A stretch of 41,854 nt of DNA from NCBI RefSeq assembly GCF_018982965.1, contig NZ_JACBYP010000076.1:1-41854 (forward strand), read 5' to 3'. The first letter of the stretch is position 1, and each line of letters starts with the position of its first letter. Both the position numbers and the translations under genes were made by a program. Below, piece by piece: positions 14,991 through 23,946 of the stretch. The DNA comes from Streptomyces mayonensis (GTDB lineage: Bacteria; Actinomycetota; Actinomycetes; Streptomycetales; Streptomycetaceae). The notes under the pieces were generated by a model that saw only the letters and a list, made by a program, of their open reading frames with translations, was not told the origin of the DNA and did not search any database.

Positions 14991-15560
14991 TCAGCCGACC
15001 ACGGTGACCGTCGTCCCGGAGCTGCCGAACTCCCAGAGCGCGTCGCCGTCCGCCTTGGGCAGCCGTATGCCGCCCGTCTTGGCGCCGTCGGCCGCCGGGG
15101 GCGGCGAGGAGCCGTCCACGGCGTTGGAGAAGGCGACCCAGACGCCGCCCTCCTGGGTGAAGTACATGATCTGCTCGATCCGCACCCCGTCGGAGCCGGT
15201 GGTCGGCTCCGGACGGCGGGTGCCGATGCTGTACTCGCCGGGGTCGGGGTCGACCGTCCCCGGCCACGCCTCGAAGGTCCGCCGGGTGGTGTCGCTGGCG
15301 TCGACCAGCCACACCCGGTCCTGTCCGAGCGAGTAGACGACGCGCCGCCCGGTTCCCGAGTCCGCCGGCACCGGGGCGGGCGCGGTCTCCTTCGGCGTGG
15401 GCTGCGCGTCCGCCGACGCCGAAGGGTTCGGCTTCGTCGCCGCGGCGGTGGGATGGGGTCCCTGGTCCGCCTGCACGGCCAGGACGGTCACCGCCGCGAG
15501 CGCGCCCACGGTCAGACCGGAGACCCACGCCCATGAGGGAAGTCGGGCAGGCACGGGCAC
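14991..15560 (-). CDS. L,D-transpeptidase (YkuD)-like protein with catalytic Cys replaced by Gly
   Basis: A 189-aa exported protein. A membrane anchor or signal sequence spans about 12-29, a Pro/Ala/Thr linker about 35-70, and a YkuD-like domain runs from 72 to the end. The domain keeps the YkuD strand pattern: VVYSLGQDRVWLVDA, DPDPGEYSIGTR and the terminal IRLPKADGDALWEF...GTTVTVV. Active enzymes have S-H-G-C-I-R before that last segment. Here it is K-T-G-G-I-R (161-166), so both His and the nucleophilic Cys are absent. It is probably a non-catalytic wall-associated protein (inference). GTG 15560 was chosen because AGGAG lies 4 nt upstream; an in-frame extension to 15590 has no ribosome site. 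Confidence 0.75.
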   Translation of the reverse strand: MPVPARLPSWAWVSGLTVGALAAVTVLAVQADQGPHPTAAATKPNPSASADAQPTPKETAPAPVPADSGTGRRVVYSLGQDRVWLVDASDTTRRTFEAWPGTVDPDPGEYSIGTRRPEPTTGSDGVRIEQIMYFTQEGGVWVAFSNAVDGSSPPPAADGAKTGGIRLPKADGDALWEFGSSGTTVTVVG

Positions 15561-15647
15561 GCATCTCCTCAGCTGTGAGAACCCCGACACACCGGGGGTC
15601 CGATCATCTTACTGCGAGCGGTCCCTGCCCCGGCGCGCCGGAAGGGC

Positions 15648-18251
15648 TCACTCCAGCACCGGCAGCAGCTCGGGCAGGTGCCCGTCCGACTCCCCCGCGG
15701 CCCGCTGCCGCTCCTCGCTCACCGGGCCGTACAGCGTCGTCCGCGGCCGTGCCGGGCGGCCCGCCGCGTCCGCGACCGCGATCAGGTCCTTGACCGACTT
15801 GTACGACCCGTACGACGAGCCCGCCATCCGCGAGATCGTCTCCTCCATGAGGGTGCCGCCCAGGTCGTTCGCGCCGGAGCGGAGCATCTCCGCCGCGCCC
15901 TCCGTGCCCAGTTTCACCCAGCTCGTCTGGATGTTGGGGATGTGCGGGTGCAGGAGCAGCCGGGCCATGGCCGTCACCGCGCGGTTGTCCCGCACGGACG
16001 GGCCGGGCCGCGCGATGCCCGCCAGGTAGACCGGTGCGTTGGTGTGGATGAAGGGCAGCGTCACGAACTCCGTGAAGCCGCCCGTGCGCTGCTGGATCCC
16101 GGCGAGGGTGCGCAGGTGGCCGAGCCAGTGGCGGGGCTGGTCGACGTGGCCGTACATCATCGTGGAGCTCGACCGGAGGCCCAGCTCGTGGGCCGTCTCG
16201 ACCACCTCGATCCAGGTGGCCGCCGGCAGCTTGCCCTTGGTCAGGATCCAGCGGACCTCGTCGTCCAGGATCTCCGCGGCCGTGCCCGGGATCGAGTCCA
16301 GGCCCGCCTCCTTGGCCGCGGCCAGCCACTCGCGGACCGACATCCCGGTGCGGGTCGCGCCGTTGACCACCTCCATCGGCGAGAAGGCGTGCACGTGCAT
16401 GCCGGGTACGCGCTCCTTCACGGCCCGCGCGATGTCGAAGTACGCCGTGCCGGGCAGGTCGGGGTGGATGCCGCCCTGCATGCAGACCTCGACCGCTCCC
16501 ACGTCCCAGGCCTGCTGCGCACGGTCGGCGACCTGGTCCAGGGAGAGCGTGTAGGCGTCGGCGTCCGTGCGGCGCTGGGCGAAGGCGCAGAAACGGCAGC
16601 CGGTGTAGCAGACGTTGGTGAAGTTGATGTTGCGGGTGACGATGTACGTCACGTCGTCGCCGACGACGCTCCTGCGGACGTCGTCCGCGATGCCGCACAG
16701 CGCGTCGAGGGCCGGGCCGTCGGCGTGCAGCAGGGCGAGGGCCTCGTCGTCCGTGAGCCGGGTCGGGTCGTCGGCCGCGGTGGCGAGGGCGGCGCGTACG
16801 TCGGTGTCGATGCGCTCGGGCGCCATGCCGGGGGCGGCGGCCTCGCGCAGGGCGCCCCAGTCGCCGTACACCTCGTCGAAGTCGTCGCGGCGGTCCGACG
16901 TACGGCCCTCGGTGTCGATGGTGGTGTGCAGGTCGGTGCGGCCGCTCGCGGTGAACGCCTCGTCCGGCTCCTGCCACGGGCGGCCCTCGACCACCGCGTC
17001 CGCGCGCGCCAGGCCCGTCGCCGGGTCCGCGAGGGCCGCCACGTGCGGGCGCAGCCGCGGGTCCAGCCAGGGCTCGCCGCGCTGGACGAACTCCGGGTAC
17101 ACGCACAGGCGTTCGCGCAGCTCGAAGCCGACCGCCCGGGACTTCGCGGCGAGTTCGTCGATCTGCGGCCAGGGGCGCTCGGGGTTGACGTGGTCGATGG
17201 TGAGCGGGGAGACGCCGCCCCAGTCGTCGATGCCCGCGCCGATCAGCCGCTCGTACTCGGCGTCCACCAGGTTCGGCGGGGCCTGGAGGCAGGCGGAGGG
17301 GCCCATGATGTGCCGGGCGACGGCGACCGTGGCGACCAGCTCGTCCAGCTCCGCGTCCGGCATGCCGCGCATCGCGGTGTCCGGCTTGGCCCGGAAGTTC
17401 TGGATGATGAGTTCCTGGACGCCGTGGTAGGCGCGGGAGACCTTCCGCAGCGCGAACAGCGACTGGGCGCGCTCCTCGTAGGTCTCGCCGATGCCGATGA
17501 GGATGCCCGAGGTGAAGGGGACCGAGGAGCGTCCGGCGTCCTCCAGGACGCGCAGCCGTACGGCGGGCTCCTTGTCGGGCGAGCCGTGGTGCGGGCCGCC
17601 GGGCTCGGACCACAGGCGCCTCGCGGTGGTCTCCAGCATCATGCCCATGGACGGCGCGACCGGCTTGAGCCGCTGGAAGTCCGTCCAGCTCATGACGCCC
17701 GGGTTGAGGTGCGGGAGCAGGCCCGTCTCCTCCAGGATGCGGACCGAGATGGCGCGGACGTAGGCGATCGTGTCGTCGTACCCGTGCGCGTCGAGCCACT
17801 CCCTGGCCTCCGGCCAGCGGTCCTCGGGCTTGTCGCCGAGGGTGATGAGGGCTTCCTTGCAGCCGAGGGCGGCGCCCTTGCGCGCGATGTCGAGCACCTC
17901 GTCCGGCGACATGAACATCCCGTGCCCGGCGCGGCGCAGTTTGCCGGGGACGGTGACGAAGGTGCAGTAGTGGCACTTGTCCCGGCACAGCCGGGTCAGC
18001 GGAACGAAGACGCTCTTGGAGTAGGTGATGACGCCGGGGCGCCCGGCCGCCTCCAGGCCCGCGTCCCGGACCCGGGCGGCGGACGCGGTGAGCGCGTCGA
18101 GGTGCTCGGCGCGCGCCTGGAGCAGCACGGCGGCCTCGGAGACGTCCAGGGCGACGCCGTCCCTGGCCCGTTTGAGGGCGCGACGCATGGAGTTCTCGGT
18201 GGGCCCTGCGGGGTCGGCGGGTCCGGTTCCGGAGGTCGCGGAAGTCGTCAT
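15648..18251 (-). CDS. fbiC: Bifunctional FO synthase (CofG-CofH fusion)
   Basis: The 867-aa protein is the actinobacterial fusion of CofG and CofH, two radical-SAM enzymes. Together they make 7,8-didemethyl-8-hydroxy-5-deazariboflavin (FO), the chromophore of coenzyme F420, from tyrosine and a ribitylated pyrimidine. Both [4Fe-4S]-SAM motifs are present: Cys89-x3-Cys93-x2-Cys96 (CRDKCHYC) in the CofG half and Cys548-x3-Cys552-x2-Cys555 (CYTGCRFC) in the CofH half. Length matches the family. The start at 18251 has a TATGCT -10 box 6 nt upstream, suggesting a leaderless message. A Ddn-like F420 oxidoreductase lies 2 kb away, a plausible user of the cofactor. Confidence 0.97.
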   Translation of the reverse strand: MTTSATSGTGPADPAGPTENSMRRALKRARDGVALDVSEAAVLLQARAEHLDALTASAARVRDAGLEAAGRPGVITYSKSVFVPLTRLCRDKCHYCTFVTVPGKLRRAGHGMFMSPDEVLDIARKGAALGCKEALITLGDKPEDRWPEAREWLDAHGYDDTIAYVRAISVRILEETGLLPHLNPGVMSWTDFQRLKPVAPSMGMMLETTARRLWSEPGGPHHGSPDKEPAVRLRVLEDAGRSSVPFTSGILIGIGETYEERAQSLFALRKVSRAYHGVQELIIQNFRAKPDTAMRGMPDAELDELVATVAVARHIMGPSACLQAPPNLVDAEYERLIGAGIDDWGGVSPLTIDHVNPERPWPQIDELAAKSRAVGFELRERLCVYPEFVQRGEPWLDPRLRPHVAALADPATGLARADAVVEGRPWQEPDEAFTASGRTDLHTTIDTEGRTSDRRDDFDEVYGDWGALREAAAPGMAPERIDTDVRAALATAADDPTRLTDDEALALLHADGPALDALCGIADDVRRSVVGDDVTYIVTRNINFTNVCYTGCRFCAFAQRRTDADAYTLSLDQVADRAQQAWDVGAVEVCMQGGIHPDLPGTAYFDIARAVKERVPGMHVHAFSPMEVVNGATRTGMSVREWLAAAKEAGLDSIPGTAAEILDDEVRWILTKGKLPAATWIEVVETAHELGLRSSSTMMYGHVDQPRHWLGHLRTLAGIQQRTGGFTEFVTLPFIHTNAPVYLAGIARPGPSVRDNRAVTAMARLLLHPHIPNIQTSWVKLGTEGAAEMLRSGANDLGGTLMEETISRMAGSSYGSYKSVKDLIAVADAAGRPARPRTTLYGPVSEERQRAAGESDGHLPELLPVLE

Positions 18252-18257
18252 CCTTCG

Positions 18258-18263
18258 AGCATA
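18258..18263 (-). promoter_or_regulatory. Putative -10 box for leaderless fbiC transcript
   Basis: Read on the minus strand, TATGCT lies 6 nt before the fbiC ATG. GAAGG abuts the ATG with no spacing and so is unlikely to be a working ribosome site. A leaderless transcript is the simpler reading. Confidence 0.45.
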
Positions 18264-18448
18264 CGAGCGCCGTGATCAGCACGGGCGTCCCGTCCGTGTG
18301 ACCCACCGCGCGGTTTCCGGCCCTCAAGGGGCCGCAATGTGCCACACCCCTTTTCTTGCACCGGAGTTCACGGCTCAATACGAGGGTTGCACGCACCACC
18401 CCCTGCACCACCGATGTCATGCGACTGACGACACCCGGGAGCAGCAGC

Positions 18449-20116
18449 ATGTGCGAGGACCACCACGGGCACGAAGAGGCCCACCACGGGCACGAGCACG
18501 GGCACGAGGACGAGCACGGCACCGCGCGCGGCAACGACCAGGACCACGGGCACGCACCCGCCCCCGCCCGCGACCGCGACCGCGACCGCGACCGCGCCGG
18601 GATCGGCAGGCGCGCGGTGTTCGTGACGGGAGCCGCCGCCGCGCTTACGTTGGGAAGCGTGAGCTTCGCCTCGGCGGCACCCCGGCAACGGCGGACGAGA
18701 ACCGTGCGCGGCACGCTGCCGCCCGGTTCCCCCGACTTCGTGTACGTCCCGGTCGAAATCCCCCGGGGCGTGCGCGAGATCCACGTCGCCTACACCTACG
18801 ACCGCCCCACCGTCCCCGCCGGCACCCAGGGCAACGCGCTCGACATCGGCCTCTTCGACGAGCGCGGCACCGACCTGGGCGGCCGGGGCTTCCGCGGCTG
18901 GTCGGGCGGAGCGCGCACCGAGTTGTACGTCCGCGCGGACGCCGCCACGCCCGGCTACGTCCCCGGACCGGTGCGTCCGGGCACCTGGCACATCGCGCTC
19001 GGCCCGTACACGGTGGCGCCGCAGGGCCTGTCGTACGAGATCACGATCACGCTGACCTACGGCGAGCAGGGCGAGACCCCGCGCCCGGCGTACCCGCCCG
19101 AGCGCGCCAAGGGGCGGGGCCGGGCCTGGTACCGGGGCGACTGCCACCTGCACTCCGAGTACTCCGACGGCCGCTACACCCTCGCCGAGATCGCGGAGCT
19201 GGCGCGGGCGGCGGGCCTGGACTTCATCAACTCCTCCGAGCACAACACCCACTCCGCGCACGCGCACTGGGCAGACCTGGCCGGGGACGACCTGCTGATC
19301 CTGCTCGGCGAGGAGGTGACGACCCGCAACGGTCACGTCGTCGCCCTCGGCACCGACCCCGGCACCTTCGTCGACTGGCGCTACCGGGCCCGGGACAACC
19401 GCTTCGGCCGCTTCGCCCGGCAGATCCGCCGCGCCGGTGGCCTGGTCGTGCCGGCCCACCCGCACGCCACCTGCATCGGCTGCAACTGGAAGTTCGGGTT
19501 CGGGGAGGCGGACGCCGTCGAGGTGTGGAACGGCGCGTACACGCCCGACGACGAGGTGGCGCTGGCCGACTGGGACGGCATGCTGGTCGCGTCCGTGCGC
19601 GAGGGGCGGGACGGGGGCGGGCGGGCCGGCTCGGCCGGCCAGGGCTGGATTCCGGCGATGGGCAGCAGCGACTCCCACCGCTCCCCCGACGTGATCGGCC
19701 GCCCGCAGACCGTCGTCCTCGCCGACGACCTGACCCGCGAGGCGATCCAGGAGGGCATCCGCGCGGGACGGTCGTACGTCGCCGAGTCGTCGAAGGTGTC
19801 GCTGTCCTTCACCGCGTCCGGCGGCCGGGGCGAGCACGCGGGCATCGGCGAGCGGCTGCGCGTGGCGGACGACACGCCGGTCACCGTCCGCCTGGAGGTG
19901 ACGGGCGCCCCGCGCTGCACGGTGCGTCTCGTGACCGACCAGGGCGTCCTGGTCACCGGCGATCCGCTGCCGGTGTCCGGGGAGGGCGTCGTGGAGTGGC
20001 GGACGACCGCGTCGTACGCGGCGTACGTCCGCGCGGAACTCCGCCACGAGACGGCGGCGGGTCCCCTGCCGGGGGCCCTGGCGGCATTCACCAACCCGGT
20101 GTTCCTGGGGCGGTAG
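18449..20116 (+). CDS. Tat-exported CehA/McbA-type PHP metallohydrolase
   Basis: A 555-aa protein in four parts: a His-rich head (11 His in residues 5-35), an Arg-Asp repeat (41-49), a Tat signal (GRRAVFVTG at 53-61 plus a hydrophobic stretch ending SFASAA), and a secreted enzyme. The PHP/CehA-McbA metal ligands are visible: HLHSEYSDG (His233, His235), SEHNTHS, GEEVTT, VPAHPHA and GSSDSHRS (Asp408, His410). These are phosphoesterase or carbamate/ester hydrolase folds with a di- or trinuclear metal site; the substrate is unknown. A beta-rich domain (about 85-215) precedes the PHP domain. The ATG at 18449 has GGGAG 7 nt upstream. A very strong terminator follows. Confidence 0.87.
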   Translation: MCEDHHGHEEAHHGHEHGHEDEHGTARGNDQDHGHAPAPARDRDRDRDRAGIGRRAVFVTGAAAALTLGSVSFASAAPRQRRTRTVRGTLPPGSPDFVYVPVEIPRGVREIHVAYTYDRPTVPAGTQGNALDIGLFDERGTDLGGRGFRGWSGGARTELYVRADAATPGYVPGPVRPGTWHIALGPYTVAPQGLSYEITITLTYGEQGETPRPAYPPERAKGRGRAWYRGDCHLHSEYSDGRYTLAEIAELARAAGLDFINSSEHNTHSAHAHWADLAGDDLLILLGEEVTTRNGHVVALGTDPGTFVDWRYRARDNRFGRFARQIRRAGGLVVPAHPHATCIGCNWKFGFGEADAVEVWNGAYTPDDEVALADWDGMLVASVREGRDGGGRAGSAGQGWIPAMGSSDSHRSPDVIGRPQTVVLADDLTREAIQEGIRAGRSYVAESSKVSLSFTASGGRGEHAGIGERLRVADDTPVTVRLEVTGAPRCTVRLVTDQGVLVTGDPLPVSGEGVVEWRTTASYAAYVRAELRHETAAGPLPGALAAFTNPVFLGR

Positions 20117-20136
20117 CCGGCGACAGCCGCCACGCC

Positions 20137-20183
20137 GGGGGCCGGCCGGTTCCGCCGGACCCCGGCGGAACCGGCTGGCCCCC
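20137..20183 (+). terminator. Long hairpin terminator after the PHP hydrolase gene
   Basis: Arms 20137-20158 and 20162-20183 pair over 22 bp with a single G-U and a 3-nt loop. This is the strongest hairpin recognised in the window and lies 20 nt after the stop codon. Confidence 0.9.
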
Positions 20184-20270
20184 TGGGCCGTCCGTCTGGT
20201 CCCGTCCCGCCCCGCTCCCCGGCGTTTTCCGGGACCATGGAGACCGGAGAGACGGGAGCGTGAACGAACC

Positions 20271-20798
20271 ATGTCGAAGTCACAGCCGCAGCCGAACCCG
20301 GGACGGGGACCGGAACCGGAACCGGAACCGGAACCGGGACGGGGACCGGACCCGAAACCGGGACCGGAACCGGAACCGAATCCTGAACCGGGACCGAAGT
20401 CGTCCCCCGGCCCCGAGAAGAAGTACCGGTACGTCACGGCCTTCCAGCGCCGACTGAACGCCGTCGTGCGCCGCCTGCCGGGCCAGACCCTCCTGGAGAC
20501 CACCGGCCGCGTCTCGGGCCTCCCCCGCCGCACGCCGGTGGGCGGACGCCGGGTGGGCGACTCCTTCTGGCTGGTGTCGGAGTTCGGCGAACGCTCCCAG
20601 TACGTCCGCAACATCCGCGCCGACCCCCGCGTCCGCGTCCGCATCCGGGGACGCTGGCACCCGGGCACCGCCCATCTCGTGCCCGACGACGACCCGCGGG
20701 CACGCCTGCGCCGCCTCCCCCGCTTCAACAGCACGGCGGTGCGGGTGATGGGCGTCGGGGCGCAGCTACTGACGGTACGGGTGGAGCTGGATGGGTAA
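20271..20798 (+). CDS. Deazaflavin (F420)-dependent nitroreductase family protein, Ddn-like
   Basis: This 175-aa protein has a split-barrel flavin/deazaflavin domain from about residue 50. Motifs are LLETTGRVSGLPRRTPVG and WLVSEFGERSQYVRNIRADP, with RGRWHPGTAHLV near the end. These match the Ddn/DUF385 family, which uses reduced F420. The first 50 residues are a Pro-Glu-Gly repeat (PEPEPEPG type) encoded by hexamer DNA repeats, unlike typical members of about 140 aa; this part is probably disordered. GGGAG lies 12 nt before the ATG. Its closeness to fbiC suggests use of the F420 made there (inference). The natural substrate is unknown. Confidence 0.85.
   Translation: MSKSQPQPNPGRGPEPEPEPEPGRGPDPKPGPEPEPNPEPGPKSSPGPEKKYRYVTAFQRRLNAVVRRLPGQTLLETTGRVSGLPRRTPVGGRRVGDSFWLVSEFGERSQYVRNIRADPRVRVRIRGRWHPGTAHLVPDDDPRARLRRLPRFNSTAVRVMGVGAQLLTVRVELDG
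20297..20398 (+). repeat. In-frame CCGGAA-type hexamer array
   Basis: Roughly sixteen hexamers related to CCGGAA/CCGGGA encode the Pro-Glu-Gly N-terminus of the F420 oxidoreductase. The array stops where the folded domain begins. Confidence 0.8.
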
Positions 20799-20900
20799 GG
20801 GAGCAGGTGAGGAACCTGTGATCGGCGTCTCCCACGGCTGACGTGATCAGCATGAACAAGGCAAACTGGCCTGGTTGCTCAGGATGTCTAGGGGGACGGC

Positions 20901-23894
20901 ATGGACGGTGGACCGCGGGTTCCGGAGCAGCGGCGTCCCGGATCCCCGGCAGAACCGGACGGGTCGGCCGCGCTCCGCTTCGGCGTGCTCGGACCGGTGC
21001 GTGCCTGGCGCGGCGAACAGTCACTGGCCACCGGCTCGCCCCAGCAGCGGGCACTGCTGGCCGCCCTGCTGCTGCGCGAGGGCCGTACGGCCACGGCGGC
21101 CGAACTGATCGACGCCCTGTGGGGCGAGGAGCCGCCGTCGCAGGCGCTGGCCGCGGTCCGGACGTACGCGTCCCGGCTGCGGAAGGCCCTGGATCCCGGG
21201 GTGCTGGTCAGCGAGTCGGGCGGGTACGCCGTACGGGGTCTCGCCGACGGGGCGCTGGACCTGGCGGCGGCCCAGGACCTGGTCGCCGGGGCGGAGAAGG
21301 CGCGCGGCGCCGGGGACTTCGCCCGGGCCCGTGACGCCCTGCGCCGTGCGCTGGCCCTGTGGGACGGCGAGGCGCTGGCCGGCGTGCCGGGACCGTACGC
21401 GGAGGCGCAGCGCGTCCGCCTGGACGAGTGGCGGCTCCAACTCCTGGAAACCTGCCTGGAACTGGACCTGGAGCAGGGCGGCCACGCCGAGGCGGTCTCG
21501 GAACTGACGGCGCTGACGGCGGCGCACCCCCTGCGCGAACGCCTGCGCGAGCTGCTGATGCTGGCCCTGTACCGCAGCGGACGCCAGGCGGAGGCCCTCG
21601 CGGTGTACGCGGACACGCGGCGCCTGCTCGCCGACGAGCTGGGCGTCGACCCGCGCACCGGCCTCCAGGAACTCCAGCAGCGCATCCTGCGTGCCGACCC
21701 CGCCCTGGCCGAGCCGTCGGCGCCGCCGGACACGGAGACGACGGCGCCCGCGGTCCGCCCGGCGCAACTGCCCGCCACCGTGCCCGACTTCACGGGCCGC
21801 GCGTCCTTCGTGCGCGAGCTGAGCGACGTACTGTCGGCGGCGTCCGGGGACGGGCCCGGGGACGGGCCCGGACCCGGCGGCCGCGTGATGGCGGTCTCCG
21901 CGCTGGCCGGCATCGGCGGCGTCGGCAAGACCACCCTCGCGGTGCACGTCGCCCACCGGGCGCGGGCCGCGTTCCCGGACGGGCAGCTCTACGTCGACCT
22001 GCAGGGCGCCGGTGCGCGGCCCGCGGAGCCGGAGACGGTGCTGGGCTCGTTCCTGCGCGCCCTCGGCACGGCCGACTCGGCGATCCCGGACTCCCTGGAG
22101 GAACGGGCCGCCCTCTACCGTTCCGTGCTGGACGGCCGCCGCGTCCTCGTCCTCCTCGACAACGCCCGGGACGCCGCCCAGGTACGGCCGCTGCTGCCGG
22201 GTACGGACGGCTGCGCCGCGCTGGTGACGGCGCGGGTGCGGATGGTGGACCTCGCCGGGGCGCACCTGGTCGACCTGGACGTGATGGCGCCGGAGGAGGC
22301 GCTGGCCCTCTTCACGAGGATCGTGGGCGAGGAGCGGGTCGCCTCGGAACGGGAGGCGGCCCTGGACGTGGTCGGCGCGTGCGGTTTCCTGCCGCTCGCC
22401 ATCCGCATCGCCGCGTCCCGGCTGGCGGCGCGCCGCACGTGGACGGTCTCCGTCCTCGCGGCGAAGCTGTCGGACGAGCGCCGCCGCCTGGACGAGCTGC
22501 AGGCCGGCGACCTGGCCGTCGAGGCCACCTTCGAACTGGGCTACGGCCAGCTGGAGGCGGCCCAGGCCCGCGCCTTCCGCCTCCTCGGCCTGGCGGACGG
22601 CCCGGACATCTCCCTGGCGGCCGCGGGGGCGGTCCTCGACCTCCCGGCGCAGGAGACGGAGGACCTCCTGGAGTCCCTGGTGGACACGTCGCTCCTCGAG
22701 TCGGCGGCGCCGGGCCGCTACCGCTTCCACGACCTCGTCCGCCTCTACGCGCGCGCATGCGCGGAACGCGACGAGCACCCACCGTCCGAACGGGGTGCCG
22801 CGCTCTCCCGGTTGCTGGACTTCTACCTGGCCACGGCGACGGAGGTCTACGCGATCGAACGGCCGGGGGACCGGACGGTGGACCACCTGGAGCGTACCGA
22901 GTGCGCGGGCATGGAGTTCAGGGAGGACACCGACGCCCTGGACTGGCTGCATTCCGAGGCCGCTTGCATCCTGGCGTGTGTCCGGCAGTCACTCGGAGCG
23001 AGCACACTCCGTCGAGCCGTCGACCTCCTGCTGGCGTCGAAGGACCTGGCGGAGTCCGGAGCGAGCTCACTCAGTTACGAAGCGGCCGCCTTCGCGGTAC
23101 GCGACGCCACGTCCGTGTCCGGTGACCCCCAGGCCGAGGGCCGGGCGCGCACGACGCTGGCGCAAGTCCTCAGCCGCGCCGGCCGCTTCGACGAGGCGGG
23201 CACGGAGGCCGAGCTCGCCATCGAGCTCGGGAATCGGACCGCGGACCCCTGGATCACGGGGAACGCCCACAACGAGCAGGGCATCATCGCCAACTGCAAG
23301 AACCGGCACGGCGTGAGCGAGGCTCACCTCTGTGAGGCCGTGGAGGCGTTCCGGGCGGACGGCAACCGTGCCGGTGAGGCCAGCGCTCTGTGCAACCTGT
23401 CACGCGTCCTCGTGTCCCTGGGGCGCGCGACCGCGGCGATAGACCTGGTGCGTCAGGGAATCGCTCTCTACGACGAACTCGGCCTGACCTTCCGCCTGGC
23501 CAACGCCCGGTACGCACTGGGCATCGCCCTCAGCCACGCCTCACGGCACACCGAGGCGCTCAGTGAACTGTCCACCGCGTTGCAGACCTTCGCGGCGAAC
23601 CGGCAACGGCTGTGGGAGGGTGCGACACACTTCCGTATCGCCCAGGTCCACCTCGCCGCCCAGCGCCCCGCCCAGGCGGCCCAGCACGCCGAACAGGCAC
23701 TGACGACGGGGAGCATCGGCGGCGACTGGATGCGCGCCAACATCCTGACGCTCCTGGGACGTTCGCTCAGCAGCCTCGGACAGACCGACCGTGCACGCGC
23801 CTGCTGGCGCGACGCGCTGTCCATCCACGAGGAATCCGGAGCGCCGCAGACGGCGGAGTTGCGCGCACTCCTGCGCCCCGTCGAAGCAGCCTGA
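20901..23894 (+). CDS. afsR: AfsR, SARP-type global regulator of secondary metabolism
   Basis: A 997-aa protein with the AfsR architecture: an OmpR-like winged helix (about 25-105, RFGVLGPVRAWRG then a LIDALWGEEPP segment), a bacterial transcriptional activation domain (about 110-270), an NB-ARC ATPase (about 290-640) and C-terminal TPR-like helices (about 690-990). The Walker A motif is GIGGVGKTT (Lys343). Walker B is VLVLLDNARD, and GFLPLAIRIA is the GxPLA-type motif. AfsR is phosphorylated on Ser/Thr by AfsK and activates afsS. Both partners are here: afsS starts 209 bp downstream and afsK lies 2.1 kb further on. GGGGG 5-6 nt before ATG 20901 supports the start. Confidence 0.95.
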   Translation: MDGGPRVPEQRRPGSPAEPDGSAALRFGVLGPVRAWRGEQSLATGSPQQRALLAALLLREGRTATAAELIDALWGEEPPSQALAAVRTYASRLRKALDPGVLVSESGGYAVRGLADGALDLAAAQDLVAGAEKARGAGDFARARDALRRALALWDGEALAGVPGPYAEAQRVRLDEWRLQLLETCLELDLEQGGHAEAVSELTALTAAHPLRERLRELLMLALYRSGRQAEALAVYADTRRLLADELGVDPRTGLQELQQRILRADPALAEPSAPPDTETTAPAVRPAQLPATVPDFTGRASFVRELSDVLSAASGDGPGDGPGPGGRVMAVSALAGIGGVGKTTLAVHVAHRARAAFPDGQLYVDLQGAGARPAEPETVLGSFLRALGTADSAIPDSLEERAALYRSVLDGRRVLVLLDNARDAAQVRPLLPGTDGCAALVTARVRMVDLAGAHLVDLDVMAPEEALALFTRIVGEERVASEREAALDVVGACGFLPLAIRIAASRLAARRTWTVSVLAAKLSDERRRLDELQAGDLAVEATFELGYGQLEAAQARAFRLLGLADGPDISLAAAGAVLDLPAQETEDLLESLVDTSLLESAAPGRYRFHDLVRLYARACAERDEHPPSERGAALSRLLDFYLATATEVYAIERPGDRTVDHLERTECAGMEFREDTDALDWLHSEAACILACVRQSLGASTLRRAVDLLLASKDLAESGASSLSYEAAAFAVRDATSVSGDPQAEGRARTTLAQVLSRAGRFDEAGTEAELAIELGNRTADPWITGNAHNEQGIIANCKNRHGVSEAHLCEAVEAFRADGNRAGEASALCNLSRVLVSLGRATAAIDLVRQGIALYDELGLTFRLANARYALGIALSHASRHTEALSELSTALQTFAANRQRLWEGATHFRIAQVHLAAQRPAQAAQHAEQALTTGSIGGDWMRANILTLLGRSLSSLGQTDRARACWRDALSIHEESGAPQTAELRALLRPVEAA

Positions 23895-23913
23895 GCGAGC
23901 GGTCCACGGGGCC

Positions 23914-23946
23914 GTTCATCGAACGTTTATGGGGTGCTGTCACGAT
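23914..23946 (+). promoter_or_regulatory. AfsR/PhoP-type direct-repeat operator of afsS
   Basis: Three heptamer-like units start exactly 11 nt apart: GTTCATC (23914), GTTTATG (23925) and GCTGTCA (23936). The first two resemble the PHO-box unit GTTCACC. AfsR is known to bind the afsS promoter, and AfsR and PhoP are known to recognise overlapping 11-nt repeats there in S. coelicolor. The -10 element was not identified with confidence. Confidence 0.75.

Noticed and set aside
15604..18714. Very long open frames overlapping fbiC on both strands
   Set aside because: They are shadows caused by high GC. The fbiC frame has both radical-SAM motifs and family length; the others encode Arg/Pro/Gly-rich nonsense.
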